A stretch of 35,882 nucleotides of DNA. Source: Aeromicrobium sp. Its GTDB lineage: Bacteria; Actinomycetota; Actinomycetes; Propionibacteriales; Nocardioidaceae. Below the pieces are notes generated by a model. It was not told the origin of the DNA, searched no databases, and worked only from the letters and a program-made list of their open reading frames with translations. Position 1 is the stretch's first letter; every line of letters starts with the position of its first letter. The translations under genes and the position numbers were made by a program. The stretch is from positions 1 to 35,882 of the forward strand of contig JALRCA010000049.1 of NCBI GenBank assembly GCA_023257515.1, in the 5' to 3' direction. Below are positions 1 to 10,000 of the stretch, one piece after another.

Positions 1-103
1 GAGGAGGAGGGTCATCGGTGAACCTGTCTTTCGTCGACAGGTTCTATTATCGTATGACGTGGTCGCCCCGGTCGAGAGGTCGAAAGTCCTGTCTTTTCCC
101 GTG

Positions 104-215
104 ACCCTTCGACGAGCCCAGGGTCCTCAACTCCGCCGAGCCCCGGTCCCCACGTCGCGACCCTTCGACAAGCTCAGGGTCCTTCAACCAGTCCACCTTT
201 TCGACGAGCCCATCG
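104..215. repeat. REP-like repeat cluster: two near-identical copies (~104-131 and ~159-187, CCCTTCGACRAGCYCAGGGTCCT) plus a partial third copy (~196-215)
   Basis: Direct reading: 'acccttcgacgagcccagggtcctcaac' and 'acccttcgacaagctcagggtccttcaac' in an intergenic stretch; third partial 'ccttttcgacgagcccatcgc'. Confidence 0.7.
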
Positions 216-299
216 CATACCAGGCATGGTCAGGCATGCCTTGCGAAGGGTCGCTTCTCCTTCGTTGCGCCTGCGGTTGCAGGGCGCAAGAGTGGGCCC

Positions 300-476
300 A
301 TGACCGCCGCAGCTCTCGTCCTGGCCGCCGTCTCGCTCGCCTGCTACTGCGCCGGGATCGCGCGCCTCCTCGGCCCCTACGGCAATCTGCAGGTCGACCG
401 CACGGCCCAGGCGCTGCTCGCGGTCGCCGTCGCCAGCACGCTCGTGTTCGCCCTCGGTGCAGCCGCGACGTCCTGA
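300..476 (+). CDS. Small hydrophobic protein (58 aa, probable two-TM membrane protein)
   Basis: Hand-translated ORF absent from the track (too short): MTAAALVLAAVSLACYCAGIARLLGPYGNLQVDRTAQALLAVAVASTLVFALGAAATS*; two hydrophobic segments separated by a polar loop. Confidence 0.5.
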   Translation: MTAAALVLAAVSLACYCAGIARLLGPYGNLQVDRTAQALLAVAVASTLVFALGAAATS

Positions 477-612
477 CCCCACCGAAACCTCTGCAGAACT
501 TGTTCACCACCCTGGCGGCTTGTCGAGATCGTGCATAGGTTCTGAGCACGTTCGACTCGGGACCGAGGTGCGTGATGACGATCATCCTGACCCCACGACA
601 GATCGTGGACTG

Positions 613-906
613 ATGTCCGGCCCGTCGCGTGCTCCGTGGTGCGTGCAGATCTTCGCGGCCGTCTCCGAGTCGGTCGCGGCCCGCGTCACCGCCACGCTGC
701 GGCAGACCTTCGGCGAGCGCGCCTCCGTCGTCCGCGCGACCCAGGGTTCCAGGGATCTCGTGGTCGTCGAGACCGTCGACGAGAGCATCCTCGTCGCCGC
801 CGTCGAGCGCGTCGCGCACGAGGCCGACGCGGGGATCGAGCTGGTCCATCGGTCGACGACCCGGCCCATCGCTCCCCCGCCCGAGGCTCCCGCCCCGGCG
901 GCGTGA
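613..906 (+). CDS. Small hypothetical protein (~97 aa)
   Basis: In-frame ATG inside ORF 457..906; MSGPSRAPWCVQIFAAVSESVAARVTATLRQTFGERASVV... has protein-like composition. Confidence 0.5.
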   Translation: MSGPSRAPWCVQIFAAVSESVAARVTATLRQTFGERASVVRATQGSRDLVVVETVDESILVAAVERVAHEADAGIELVHRSTTRPIAPPPEAPAPAA

Positions 907-1063
907 ACGACGGGTGACGCTCACGGCCACCCCTTGACGAATCCGGGGTCGGTCGCGTTGTGTGAAGGGGTCGGACTCGGCCGGCACAGGCAGGTGTCCA
1001 CGCGTCTCCAGGCATGCGTGGCCATCGGAGTTCGACGCGCCCACCCACGGTGAGGAAGCGTCA

Positions 1064-2023
1064 GTGACCATCCGCTCGACACGTCCCGGACCCAGACGGG
1101 TCCTCGTCCCGATCGCCTCGTCCGTGCTGCTGCTCGTCGGCGGCCTGGTGCTGGCCGGCCCGGCAGCGGCCGCCCCGACACCGACGGCCACCGTCGCCGC
1201 CGCGAGCCTGAGCGGCTATCCCACGCTCCAGAGCGGCAGCTCGGGGGATGCCGTCACGGTCCTCCAGCGCCTGCTCGTCGGCCACGGCGCGTCGCTCGAT
1301 GTCGACGGCTCGTTCGGGCCCGCTACCGCGCAGGCCGTGAGCACGTTCCAGGGCAGCCAGGGGCTCGGCGCGGACGGCATCGTCGGCCCCGCGACCTGGG
1401 GCGCCCTCGTGCCGACCCTGCGCAGCGGCTCGACCGGTGGACTCGTCACTGCGCTGCAGCACGTGCTCAACCTGCGCGGCGCGGGCATCGCCGCCGACGG
1501 CAGCTTCGGGCCCGCCACCCTGGCCGCGGTCGAACAGGCCCAGGCGCGCGCCGGCCTGACGCAGGACGGTGTCCCCGGCCCGGACACCTGGCGCGCACTC
1601 GTCACCGGCGGCTCGGGCGGTGGAGGCAACGGCTCCAACCCCGAGACGACCTACCCCAACGGCCAGCTCCCCGCGAGCGCGCTGTGCGGCGTCTCCTACG
1701 CCTCCAGCTGGCGCCTCGCCTGCTACACCATCGACGACTACGAGGCCATGAACAGCGCGTTCCGAGCGGCCCGTGGCAAGAACCTGCCCATCACGCACGG
1801 CACCCTGACCGCCTACCGCACCGTGGCCGACCAGCAGTACCTGTGGGACAACTGCCCGTCGCGCTGCGCCCGTCCCGGCACCTCGAACCACGGATTCGGC
1901 ACGGCGATCGACATCTCCGTGACGATCGCCGCCGACCGCTCGTGGCTCGAGGCCAACGCCCGCTCGTACGGATTCGTCCAGGACGTCTCCGGCGAGCCCT
2001 GGCACTTCCACCACGTCCGTTGA
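1064..2023 (+). CDS. Secreted peptidoglycan-binding (two PG_binding_1 repeats) M15/VanY-like D-Ala-D-Ala carboxypeptidase
   Basis: GTG start preceded by 'gaggaag'; signal peptide (VLVPIASSVLLLVGGLVLAGPAAAA); repeats 'LQSGSSGDAVTVLQRLL..DVDGSFGPATAQAVSTFQ' and 'LRSGSTGGLVTALQHVL..ADGSFGPATLAAVEQ'; C-term 'SNHGFGTAIDIS...GEPWHFHHVR' M15 signature. Confidence 0.9.
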   Translation: MTIRSTRPGPRRVLVPIASSVLLLVGGLVLAGPAAAAPTPTATVAAASLSGYPTLQSGSSGDAVTVLQRLLVGHGASLDVDGSFGPATAQAVSTFQGSQGLGADGIVGPATWGALVPTLRSGSTGGLVTALQHVLNLRGAGIAADGSFGPATLAAVEQAQARAGLTQDGVPGPDTWRALVTGGSGGGGNGSNPETTYPNGQLPASALCGVSYASSWRLACYTIDDYEAMNSAFRAARGKNLPITHGTLTAYRTVADQQYLWDNCPSRCARPGTSNHGFGTAIDISVTIAADRSWLEANARSYGFVQDVSGEPWHFHHVR

Positions 2024-2080
2024 CGGAACCGCCGTCGACGGCCCATCCGGGGGCATGAGCCCTCCACTCGGGGAGGAACC

Positions 2081-3157
2081 ATGAAGAAGGAAGCACGACG
2101 CGCACGACACCTCGCAGCGGTCGGCCTGACCGCCGCACTCGCCGCAGCGCCACTCGCGCCGGCCGACGCGTCGACGAACGACGACTCGCTCGGCGCGGCC
2201 TACGCCGCCGCCGCGAAGCAGTACGACGTGCCGCGGGACCTGCTCGTCGCGATGGGCTGGAGCGAGACCCGGCTCGACGGCCACCACGGTCGACCGAGCC
2301 AGGCCAACGGCTTCGGGATCATGCACCTGGTGAGCCATCCCGGCCAGCACACGCTCGAGCGCGCCGCAGGCCTGACGGGCCTGAGCAAGGCCCAGCTGCG
2401 CCGCGACGACACGGCCAACATCCGAGGCGCCGCCGCTGTCGTGGACGCCCTGGCCGAGGATCGCGGCCTGTCGCGCGCGGACCGCGACGACCTGTCGTCG
2501 TGGCTGCCGCTGCTCGAGGACTACGCCGGCACGAAGGGCACGGTGACGCGCTCGTACGTCGAGGGCGTCGCTGATGTCCTCGAGGAGGGACTCCGCACGA
2601 ACGTCGGCACGGAGCGGATCACGGTCCGTCGACACGACGTCGACGAGAGCGCGGCGCTTCGCGAGCTGCCCCGCACGAAGGCGGCCGACGTCGACCAGCC
2701 CGGTGCCCTGTGGGCCCCGGCCAGCACCTCGAACTACCGCGCCGGACGCACGGCGACGATCGACCAGGTCGTCATCCACGTGACGCAGGGCTCCTACGCC
2801 GGCAGCATCAGCTGGTTCCAGAACCCCGCAGCCGAGGTGTCGGCGCACTACGTCATCCGCTCGTCGGACGGCCAGGTGACGCAGACCGTGCGCGAGGCGG
2901 ACACGGCGTGGCACGCCGGCAGCACGAACTCCCGGTCGGTCGGCATCGAGCACGAGGGCTACGTCGACGACGCCTCGTGGTTCACCGAGTCGCTCTACCG
3001 CTCCTCGGCGGAGGTCGTGAAGGGCATCGCCTCACGTCACGGCATCCCGCTCGACCGCCAGCACGTCATCGGCCACTCCGAGGCGCCCGGCGCGACGCAC
3101 ACCGACCCGGGGCCGAACTGGGACTGGGACCACTACATGGCGCTCGTCAACGGCTGA
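2081..3157 (+). CDS. Secreted N-acetylmuramoyl-L-alanine amidase (Amidase_2/PGRP) with N-terminal lytic-transglycosylase-like segment
   Basis: RBS 'ggggagg' and signal peptide; N-term 'AAKQYDVPRDLLVAMGWSETRL...NGFGIMHL'; C-term 'QVVIHVTQGSYAGSISWFQNP...SAHYVIRSSDGQVTQTVREADTAWHAG...SVGIEHEGY...VIGHSEAPGATHTDPGPNWDWDHYM'. Confidence 0.9.
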   Translation: MKKEARRARHLAAVGLTAALAAAPLAPADASTNDDSLGAAYAAAAKQYDVPRDLLVAMGWSETRLDGHHGRPSQANGFGIMHLVSHPGQHTLERAAGLTGLSKAQLRRDDTANIRGAAAVVDALAEDRGLSRADRDDLSSWLPLLEDYAGTKGTVTRSYVEGVADVLEEGLRTNVGTERITVRRHDVDESAALRELPRTKAADVDQPGALWAPASTSNYRAGRTATIDQVVIHVTQGSYAGSISWFQNPAAEVSAHYVIRSSDGQVTQTVREADTAWHAGSTNSRSVGIEHEGYVDDASWFTESLYRSSAEVVKGIASRHGIPLDRQHVIGHSEAPGATHTDPGPNWDWDHYMALVNG

Positions 3158-3169
3158 GGTCGAGTCGCT

Positions 3170-3213
3170 CGCACGTCGGGCCGGCGGCACGGTTGCCGCA
3201 GGCCCGACGTGCG
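3170..3213 (+). terminator. Strong GC hairpin, likely intrinsic terminator of the amidase gene
   Basis: 13-bp perfect arms cgcacgtcgggcc / ggcccgacgtgcg with an inner gcggca/tgccgc extension; no U-tract, as is common in actinobacteria. Confidence 0.75.
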
Positions 3214-3227
3214 GGCAGCATCGAGGC

Positions 3228-4139
3228 ATGCCGGGAACCGTGCGGGAGTGGTTGATCCTCGAGGCACCCTCCAGCGTCGGCGCGCACCACGCCGGGCAGG
3301 AACGGACCCCGATCGTGCTTCACGACCTGGGTCTCGTCCAGCGGCTCGAGGCAGCCGGCGTGCACGTCGCCCAGGTCTCCCGCCTGCCGGTGACCCCGTT
3401 CGCTGACGCCGAGCGACAGCGCGACGGCCGGGACGCCGCTCGCGTCGTCGAGGTCGCGCTGACCGTCGCGGACGAGGTCGCATCCGCGATCGCCGACGGG
3501 CTGGACGTCCTCGTCGTCGGCGGTGACTGCACGCTCAGCGTCGGCGCGGCCGCCGGGCTCCTGCGGCACGAGCCGGACCTGGCGCTCGCCTACCTCGACG
3601 GCGATGCCGACCTGGCCGATCCCGCCACGAGCTCCGGTGGCATCCTCGACGCCACCGGGGCCGGCTCCTTGCTGGACCTTCACGACCGATCGCTCGGCCA
3701 CATCGGTCCGACCCGTCCCCTGCTGCAGGGCTCCCAGATGGCGCTGCTCGGCTACGACGAGACCGATCCCGGCACGTTCGACGCCGAGCTGCTCGCCGCG
3801 GCCGGGCTCGCGATCACCGCTCCCGACCACGCCCTCCGCGCCGACCCGGCAGGCGTCGCGGCGAGGACTCGCACGTGGATGGAGTCGGCGACGGTCTCGG
3901 CCGTGCACTTCGACGTCGACTCGATCGACTCCGGCCAGCTGCCCCTGGCGAACTTCCCCCACTACGGGACCGGGATCGGGCTCGACGATGCACGTCTCGT
4001 GCTGCCGCAGCTGTGCGCGGCCACCAACCTGCGGCTGCTCAGCCTGACCGAGGTGAACCCCGGGCACGACACGACCGGGGTCTACCTCGAGCGCTACCTC
4101 GACCTGGTGACGTCGGCGCTGGCCGGCTCGGTGTCGTAG
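3228..4139 (+). CDS. Arginase/agmatinase (ureohydrolase) family protein
   Basis: Metal-binding motifs GGDCTLSVGAAAGL, LAYLDGDADLADP, VHFDVDSIDSG and C-terminal 'SLTEVNPGHD'. Confidence 0.85.
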   Translation: MPGTVREWLILEAPSSVGAHHAGQERTPIVLHDLGLVQRLEAAGVHVAQVSRLPVTPFADAERQRDGRDAARVVEVALTVADEVASAIADGLDVLVVGGDCTLSVGAAAGLLRHEPDLALAYLDGDADLADPATSSGGILDATGAGSLLDLHDRSLGHIGPTRPLLQGSQMALLGYDETDPGTFDAELLAAAGLAITAPDHALRADPAGVAARTRTWMESATVSAVHFDVDSIDSGQLPLANFPHYGTGIGLDDARLVLPQLCAATNLRLLSLTEVNPGHDTTGVYLERYLDLVTSALAGSVS

Positions 4140-4158
4140 CCGGCCCACGCGACCTCGG

Positions 4159-5169
4159 TCAGCGGTTCTGCGTCACCGGGACCAGGTCGCGCAGCATGTC
4201 GGCGATCGTGACGACGCCGAGGTCGCCGTCCTCTCGGCGCACGAGGGCGAGCTGCTCCCCCGCCTCGCGCAGCAGGCCGATCGCCTCGAGCACCGTCAGG
4301 TCCGCCTCGAGCACCGGGCACGGGCGCGCCGCCCCGGACACCGGCGCGCCGGGGTCGAGCGCGATCGTGTCGCGCACGTGCACGACGTCGAGCGGCTGCC
4401 CGTCGCGCTCCACCAGGATGCGCAGGTGCCCGCTGTCGCGGCTTGCGCGCTGCACGTCGGCGGCGGTCGCGTCGGACGGCACGGCGACCGGTCGGCTCAC
4501 GCGGGCGACGTCGCCCACCGTCAGCCGGCCGAGGTCGAGCACGCCGGCGATGCGGTCGGACGAGGTCTGGTCGAGCGACCCCACGTCGCGCGAGTGCCGC
4601 ACGAGCGCCCGCAGGTCGTCGGGATTCTGGCCCGCCGACAGCGAGTCGACGGCGTCGACCCCGACGCGGTGCAGCAGCCAGTTCGCCAGGTTGTTGAGCA
4701 GGTGGAGCAGCGGCCGCGTGAACCACATGAAGGCACGCATGGGCAGCGCCAGCAGCGTGGCCGAACGCTCCGGGTGGGCGATGGCCCAGGACTTGGGCGC
4801 CATCTCGCCGACGACGAGGTGCAGGAACGTCACGACGACGAGGGCGATCACGAAGCCCGCGACGTCCGCGCTCCAGTAGGGCAGGCCCCAGGACTCGAAG
4901 ACCGGGGTCAGACCGTAGTGCACGGCCGGCTTGGTGATCGCGCCGAGGGCCAGGACGCACAGCGTGATGCCGAGCTGGGCACCGGCGAGCAGCACCGAGA
5001 GCTCCGACGCGCTGCGCAGCGCGGCCCGTCCTGCGCGGCTCTGCGCCGCCTTCTCCTCGAGCCGGTGACGCTTGGCTGCGATGAGGGCGAACTCGATCGC
5101 CACGAAGAACGCGCTCGCAGCGATGATGACGACGGTCGCGACGAGCACGACCCACGCGTTGCCGCTCAT
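4159..5169 (-). CDS. CNNM/DUF21-CBS domain membrane protein (hemolysin-C/MpfA-like)
   Basis: N-term TM DUF21-like 'AFFVAIEFALIAAKRHRLEEKA...SELSVLLAGAQLGITLCVLALGAI', 'GEMAPKSWAIAHPE', then CBS repeats. Confidence 0.88.
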   Translation of the reverse strand: MSGNAWVVLVATVVIIAASAFFVAIEFALIAAKRHRLEEKAAQSRAGRAALRSASELSVLLAGAQLGITLCVLALGAITKPAVHYGLTPVFESWGLPYWSADVAGFVIALVVVTFLHLVVGEMAPKSWAIAHPERSATLLALPMRAFMWFTRPLLHLLNNLANWLLHRVGVDAVDSLSAGQNPDDLRALVRHSRDVGSLDQTSSDRIAGVLDLGRLTVGDVARVSRPVAVPSDATAADVQRASRDSGHLRILVERDGQPLDVVHVRDTIALDPGAPVSGAARPCPVLEADLTVLEAIGLLREAGEQLALVRREDGDLGVVTIADMLRDLVPVTQNR

Positions 5170-6548
5170 CGCTCGTCCTCCGTCCGGTCCGCATCCACGG
5201 CATCGGTCTCGACGGTGAGACGGACCGAGGACGGCACGTACTGGTCGACCTCGAGCACCTCGACGACCAGGTCGCGCACGACGGGCTCGTCCTCGAACGC
5301 CAGGTCGGCGGGATCCTGCGGGAGACGGACCCTGATGCGCTCACCCGGCTCGGGCAGCGCACCGTGCTCGGCGAGCACGAGGCCGGAGATCGTCTCGAAG
5401 TCACCGCGCGGGCACCGCACCTGCAGCAGCCGCTCGATCTCGTCGATCGGGGTGTCACCGCGCGTCGTCCAGCCGTCGCCGTCCTCGACGACCGCCGGCG
5501 GGGCGAGCGTGTCGTGCTCGTCCCAGAGATCGCCGACGATCTCCTCGACCAGGTCCTCGACCGTCACGATCCCGGCCAGTCCGCCGAACTCGTCGACGAC
5601 GCAGGCCAGCTGGTCCTTGGCCGTCTGGATCTCACGCAGCGCGTCGGGCAGCGCCATGAGCTCGGGCACCACGACCGCGGGGCGCACCACGTCGGCCACG
5701 GTGCCGCTCGGGACGGTGGTGCCCGACGGCAGCACGTCGACCAGGTGGACGACGCCGACGATGCGTTCGTCGTCGTCGAGCACGGGGTAGCGCGAGTGGC
5801 CCGTCGCCATGAGCGCACGGACCTCGTCGAGCGACGTCTCGGGCGCGATGGTGTCGACGCGCGAGCGCGGGACCAGCGCGTGGTCGACGTCGCGGCGCGG
5901 GAAGTCGAGGATGCGGTCGAGCAGCAGCGACATGTCCTCGTCGAGCTCGCCGGAGGCGCGCGACTCCGCCACGATGTGCTGCAGGTCCTGGGGTGTCGCC
6001 GACGACTCGACGTCGTGCACCGGCTCGATGCGCAGGAGACGCAGCAGCAGGTTGGACGACTGGTCGAAGAACCAGATCAACCAGCCGGTGATGGCGAGGT
6101 AGCCGAGCGTGGAGCGCGACAGCCACCGGGCCACCGGCTCGGGCCTGGCGATCGCGAGGTTCTTGGGGAACAGCTCGCCGAACAGCATCTGCACGACCGT
6201 GGCGAAGACGAGCGCACCGACGGTGCCGATCGTCACGCCCGTCGCCGTCGAGACCCCGACACCGTCGAGCAGGTCACCGACGGCGGAGCCGATGAGCGGC
6301 TCGGCGACGTAGCCGACGAGCAGTCCGGTCACGGTGATGCCGAGCTGGGCGCCGGAGAGCATGAAGGACGTCCGCTCCGTGACCCGCAACGTGCGACGGG
6401 AGGCGGCATCACCGGCCTCGGCCCGCGCCCGCAGACGCGAGCGGTCGACCGCCATGTACGCGAACTCCTGGGCCACGAAGTAGCCGGTGGCGGCGGTGAT
6501 CACGAAGACGACCAGGACACCGAGGAGCAGCGAGAGGGCGATGGTCAC
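5166..6548 (-). CDS. CNNM/DUF21-CBS-CorC_HlyC membrane protein
   Basis: 'GYFVAQEFAYMAVDRSRLRARA', 'SGAQLGITVTGLLVGYVAEPLIG', 'GELFPKNLAIARPE', CBS 'MATGHSRYPVLDDDERIVGVVHLVDVLP', 'CVVDEFGGLAGIVTVEDLVEEIVGDLWDEHD'; 4-nt overlap with the downstream paralogue. Confidence 0.9.
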   Translation of the reverse strand: MTIALSLLLGVLVVFVITAATGYFVAQEFAYMAVDRSRLRARAEAGDAASRRTLRVTERTSFMLSGAQLGITVTGLLVGYVAEPLIGSAVGDLLDGVGVSTATGVTIGTVGALVFATVVQMLFGELFPKNLAIARPEPVARWLSRSTLGYLAITGWLIWFFDQSSNLLLRLLRIEPVHDVESSATPQDLQHIVAESRASGELDEDMSLLLDRILDFPRRDVDHALVPRSRVDTIAPETSLDEVRALMATGHSRYPVLDDDERIVGVVHLVDVLPSGTTVPSGTVADVVRPAVVVPELMALPDALREIQTAKDQLACVVDEFGGLAGIVTVEDLVEEIVGDLWDEHDTLAPPAVVEDGDGWTTRGDTPIDEIERLLQVRCPRGDFETISGLVLAEHGALPEPGERIRVRLPQDPADLAFEDEPVVRDLVVEVLEVDQYVPSSVRLTVETDAVDADRTEDER

Positions 6549-6715
6549 GCGGTCTCACCGACTGACGCGACGAGGCAGGGTCGGCACGGAGCCGGGCTTG
6601 CGGGGTACGAGAGGGCCAAGGGTCTTCGACCGGGCAACGAGGTTCCTTCCACGAACGACGATGCGCAGAACGTAGCAAACCCCTCCAACGACGGCAGCGC
6701 GTCGAGGACCGCGGG

Positions 6716-6973
6716 TCAGCCGCCGAGCTGTTGCACGGCGGTCGTCAGTGCGGCCGCCTGCTCCTCCAGCTCCCGGTCCGACGGGTCGCCGTCGACCCGG
6801 GCCAGCAGGTCGTCACGCGAGATCACCTCGAGGGCGCCGAGGTGCTCGTCCCCGTCCGAACCGCTCGAGTGCGCGACCTCGACCCGGCCCTCCACGAGGA
6901 CGAGCGACGTGCCATGGGGGTCGGCGAGCAGGGAGCGGAGCTGGTCCGCCGTGACGATCTGTGGTCCGGTCAT
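6716..6973 (-). CDS. Hypothetical 85-aa protein, last gene of the DUF4132 cluster
   Basis: ATG ORF starting 40 bp after the stop of the 1586-aa gene on the same strand; acidic soluble composition. Confidence 0.6.
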   Translation of the reverse strand: MTGPQIVTADQLRSLLADPHGTSLVLVEGRVEVAHSSGSDGDEHLGALEVISRDDLLARVDGDPSDRELEEQAAALTTAVQQLGG

Positions 6974-7013
6974 CTCCGGGACGTTCCCTCCCGGGCCAGG
7001 ACCATGCGGCGAC

Positions 7014-10000
7014 TCAGCCGACGAGCTGCTCCAGGATCGTGGGGTCCTTGATCTTCTCGTCCCGCGCGAGCAGCACCACCTTGGCCACGACCTCGGCGGT
7101 GCGCGGGTCGTCGTCCGCGAAGGGCAGGAAGATCCGTCCTCTGTGCTGGGCCGAGACGGGGACGATGCACACCGCGTTCCCCGGGACCCGGTGCACCACG
7201 CCGGAGCCGAGGTGGACCGAGTACGTCCCCAGGGAGCCCTTGATCCGTGCGTGGTGACCCGCGACCTCGACGTTCGTCATCCCCAGGAGCGACGTCGTCT
7301 CGTCGACGAGTCGCCCTCGCACCTCGATCGACGACTCCGACGTCCCGGGGTCGACGCCGCTCGAGTGCGCGACCGCGGCCACGAGGTCGAGATCGCGCAT
7401 CGTCTCCGAGAACACGCGCGGCGGCACGTCGGCCAGCGGCACGCTCGACAGCGTCCCGGCGCGGTGGAACGAGACAGCCTCCAGGGTCGCGTCCTCGACC
7501 TCGGTGGGCGACCCCCAGCCGTCCAGGACGTCGCACCACGCCGTGATCCTGTGCTCGTGCCAGGTCCTGGAGAAGCCGCGCTCGACGTCGGAGACCCAGC
7601 CGCGACTCGTGAAGATCCCGCCGGCACGTCTCGCCTCGAGCTGGTGCCCCGCGTAGCGCCTCGAGCGCGTCCCGGACTCGTCGCGCTCGTTCTCGTTGAG
7701 CGTGTACAGCTCGCGGAACAGCTGCTTGAACGGTTGCTTGCGCCCCTCGGACATGACCACGTGCTGCAGGGCGGGCCAGTCGCCCGAGGCGAGCAGGTCG
7801 ACGGGATGGGCGATCCGCAGGGGCGCGGTCGCGGCCACGCGCGAGCCGTCGGCTGCGACGAGCGTCGCGCCGTCGACCGGGAACCCGGCCCGACCCTCGG
7901 CGTCGATGAGGACGAGGTCGCGGAGCATCGGGGCCAGGACGGGGTGCCGGAGCAGCTCGGCGACCTCGTCCGGCGCGAAGCGCTCGCCCAGGACGCAGGC
8001 CGACTCGAGCGACGACCTCATCCGTCTCGCCTGGGACCGCAGCGAGCTGGCCCGCGCCGTGAGCTCGGCGACGGCCGGGACCTTGGCGCTCTTGGCCGGG
8101 ACGGACGCGAGCGCGCGGCCGGCGCGCTCCACCGCGAGCTCGGGCGAGCCGGCCGCGTCGATCGAGAGCGTCACCACCAGGTCGCCGTCCCGCGCGACGA
8201 CCGGCCCGTCGGCGAGGTCGCGGACGGCCTCGGCTTCCATCGCCCACACCAGACGTTGCGGATCACGGAACCCCGCGGTGCGAGCGAGGTTCTCGAGACC
8301 GACCGACACGGCCTTGGTCTCCGAGGCGCGCCGCTGCGAGCCGGAGCTGCGGTCGGAGGCCACGAACGCCCGGAGCAGCTCGTAGCGTGCGAGCAGCGCC
8401 GACGGGTCCGGGACCGGCAGGAGTCCGAGTGCTCGCACCGAGTCCTGGTGGCGCTTGGTGCGGATGCGTGTCAGGAGCTCGTCCTCGTCGACCTCGTCGA
8501 GCAGCGCGGCCGCGAACAGCTCGGCCCGCTTGTGGCCACCGGAGGACGACGCGTACTTGGCCGCGCGCAGCACCTGCCGGAACCGGTCGAGGCCCAGCTC
8601 CGCGACCATCTCGCGGAACCACGCCACGTCCGCGGCCCCGCCCACGAGGTCCACCGCGTCGAGCGGGGTCCGCTGGCTCACCTCGCTCGCCCACTGGGCC
8701 CGAACGTCCTCGTCGACCGACCATGCGTCGTCCTTGGTGTGCGCGTGCACCCACCAGACCGCCGAGCCCAGTCCCCGCCAGCCGAGGTGCTCCTCGACCA
8801 GCCCACACCACTGCGGTGCGTAGACGGCCGTCTCCACGAGCCGGGCGTCGACGACGCCCGCCCGGCCGGCCAGGTCGCCGAGGACCTGCGCGGTGTCGCT
8901 CGCTCGAGGCTGGCTCACCCTGACCAGGTGGGACAGGCTGCTCTCGCGGGAGCTGGTCCAGGCGTAGGCGCGCGTGAACGGTCGTCGACCCAGGGCGGCC
9001 AGGCACGCGACGAGCTGGTCGGCCCCCTCGACCGATCGCAGTCCCTCGGCGGTGAGCGACAGTGCCGTCGGCAGGTCGCCGCGCGCCGACTCGGCCTCGA
9101 CGACGGCCGCCCGGACCTCGGCGACGACCGCCTGCACGCGGGCACCGGCCGCCCACGGCTGGGGTCGCAGACCCGTGAGTGCCGGCAACGCCGTCTGACG
9201 ACGCCCGTACAGGTACCGTCCTGGCCGGTTCGGCATGGCGACGAGCGCGTCGACCAGGTCGGCCCGCGTCGCCAGTCCACGGTCGAAGGCCTCGACGAGG
9301 ATCCGCGCGGGCACCTGCCAGCGGTCCGGTTGGTCCGGCACCAGCTCCGTGCCACCCACGCGCGACCCACGAGGCACCGTGACCTCGACCTGGGTCCCTC
9401 CCCACCGGTCGAACGTCCCCTCGGGCTCGTCGACGAAGCGCAGGGCACGCCACAGGCGGTCGAGCTGGTCGTCGTCGAGGAGGCCGGGGTCGACGAACCG
9501 GGGCGCTCCCGCGAACAGGTCCCGGGCGGCCGTGCGAGCGTCCTCGGACTGGACGTTGCCCCACTGGTCGATCTGGAGCCGACGTCCTCGCCGTCGCAGC
9601 ACCTCATCGGGACCGACGAGCTCGTCGAGGGGCAGTCCCGCGGCGGTGGCCTCGACGTGACGGACCACGGTCTCGGCCCACGACGGTCTCCGCGCGTGGT
9701 CGGCCACGACCTCGACGACCTGCCACACCAGACGCTCGACGTCGCGGTGCAGGGCCGGCAGACCCGACCCCACGACCGTCCTCGCGACCTTCGTGGTCCA
9801 GCGACGTCTGCCCGCGGGGAGCAGGGTCAGCACCGCGAGCTCGACCCCGCCATCGGTCAGCCGGGGCTCGATGCGTTCCCACCACGGGCCGATCACCTCC
9901 GGCAGCGGCAGGGCTCCGTCGCGACCCGTGCCGAGCCAGCGCACGTTCGCCAGGAGCTCGACGCCGTCGTAGGTCTGGACCTCGACGTCGGCGTGCTCGC

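Noticed and set aside
184-1191. 335-aa minus ORF
   Set aside because: Overlaps the small plus-strand ORFs and the PG-binding gene start; Arg/Gly-rich with no domain.
1061-2953. 630-aa minus-strand ORF
   Set aside because: Antisense shadow of the two peptidoglycan hydrolase genes, which have signal peptides and clear motifs.
3147-4148. 333-aa minus ORF opposite the arginase-family gene
   Set aside because: The plus strand has the full ureohydrolase metal-binding motif set; the minus ORF is a shadow.
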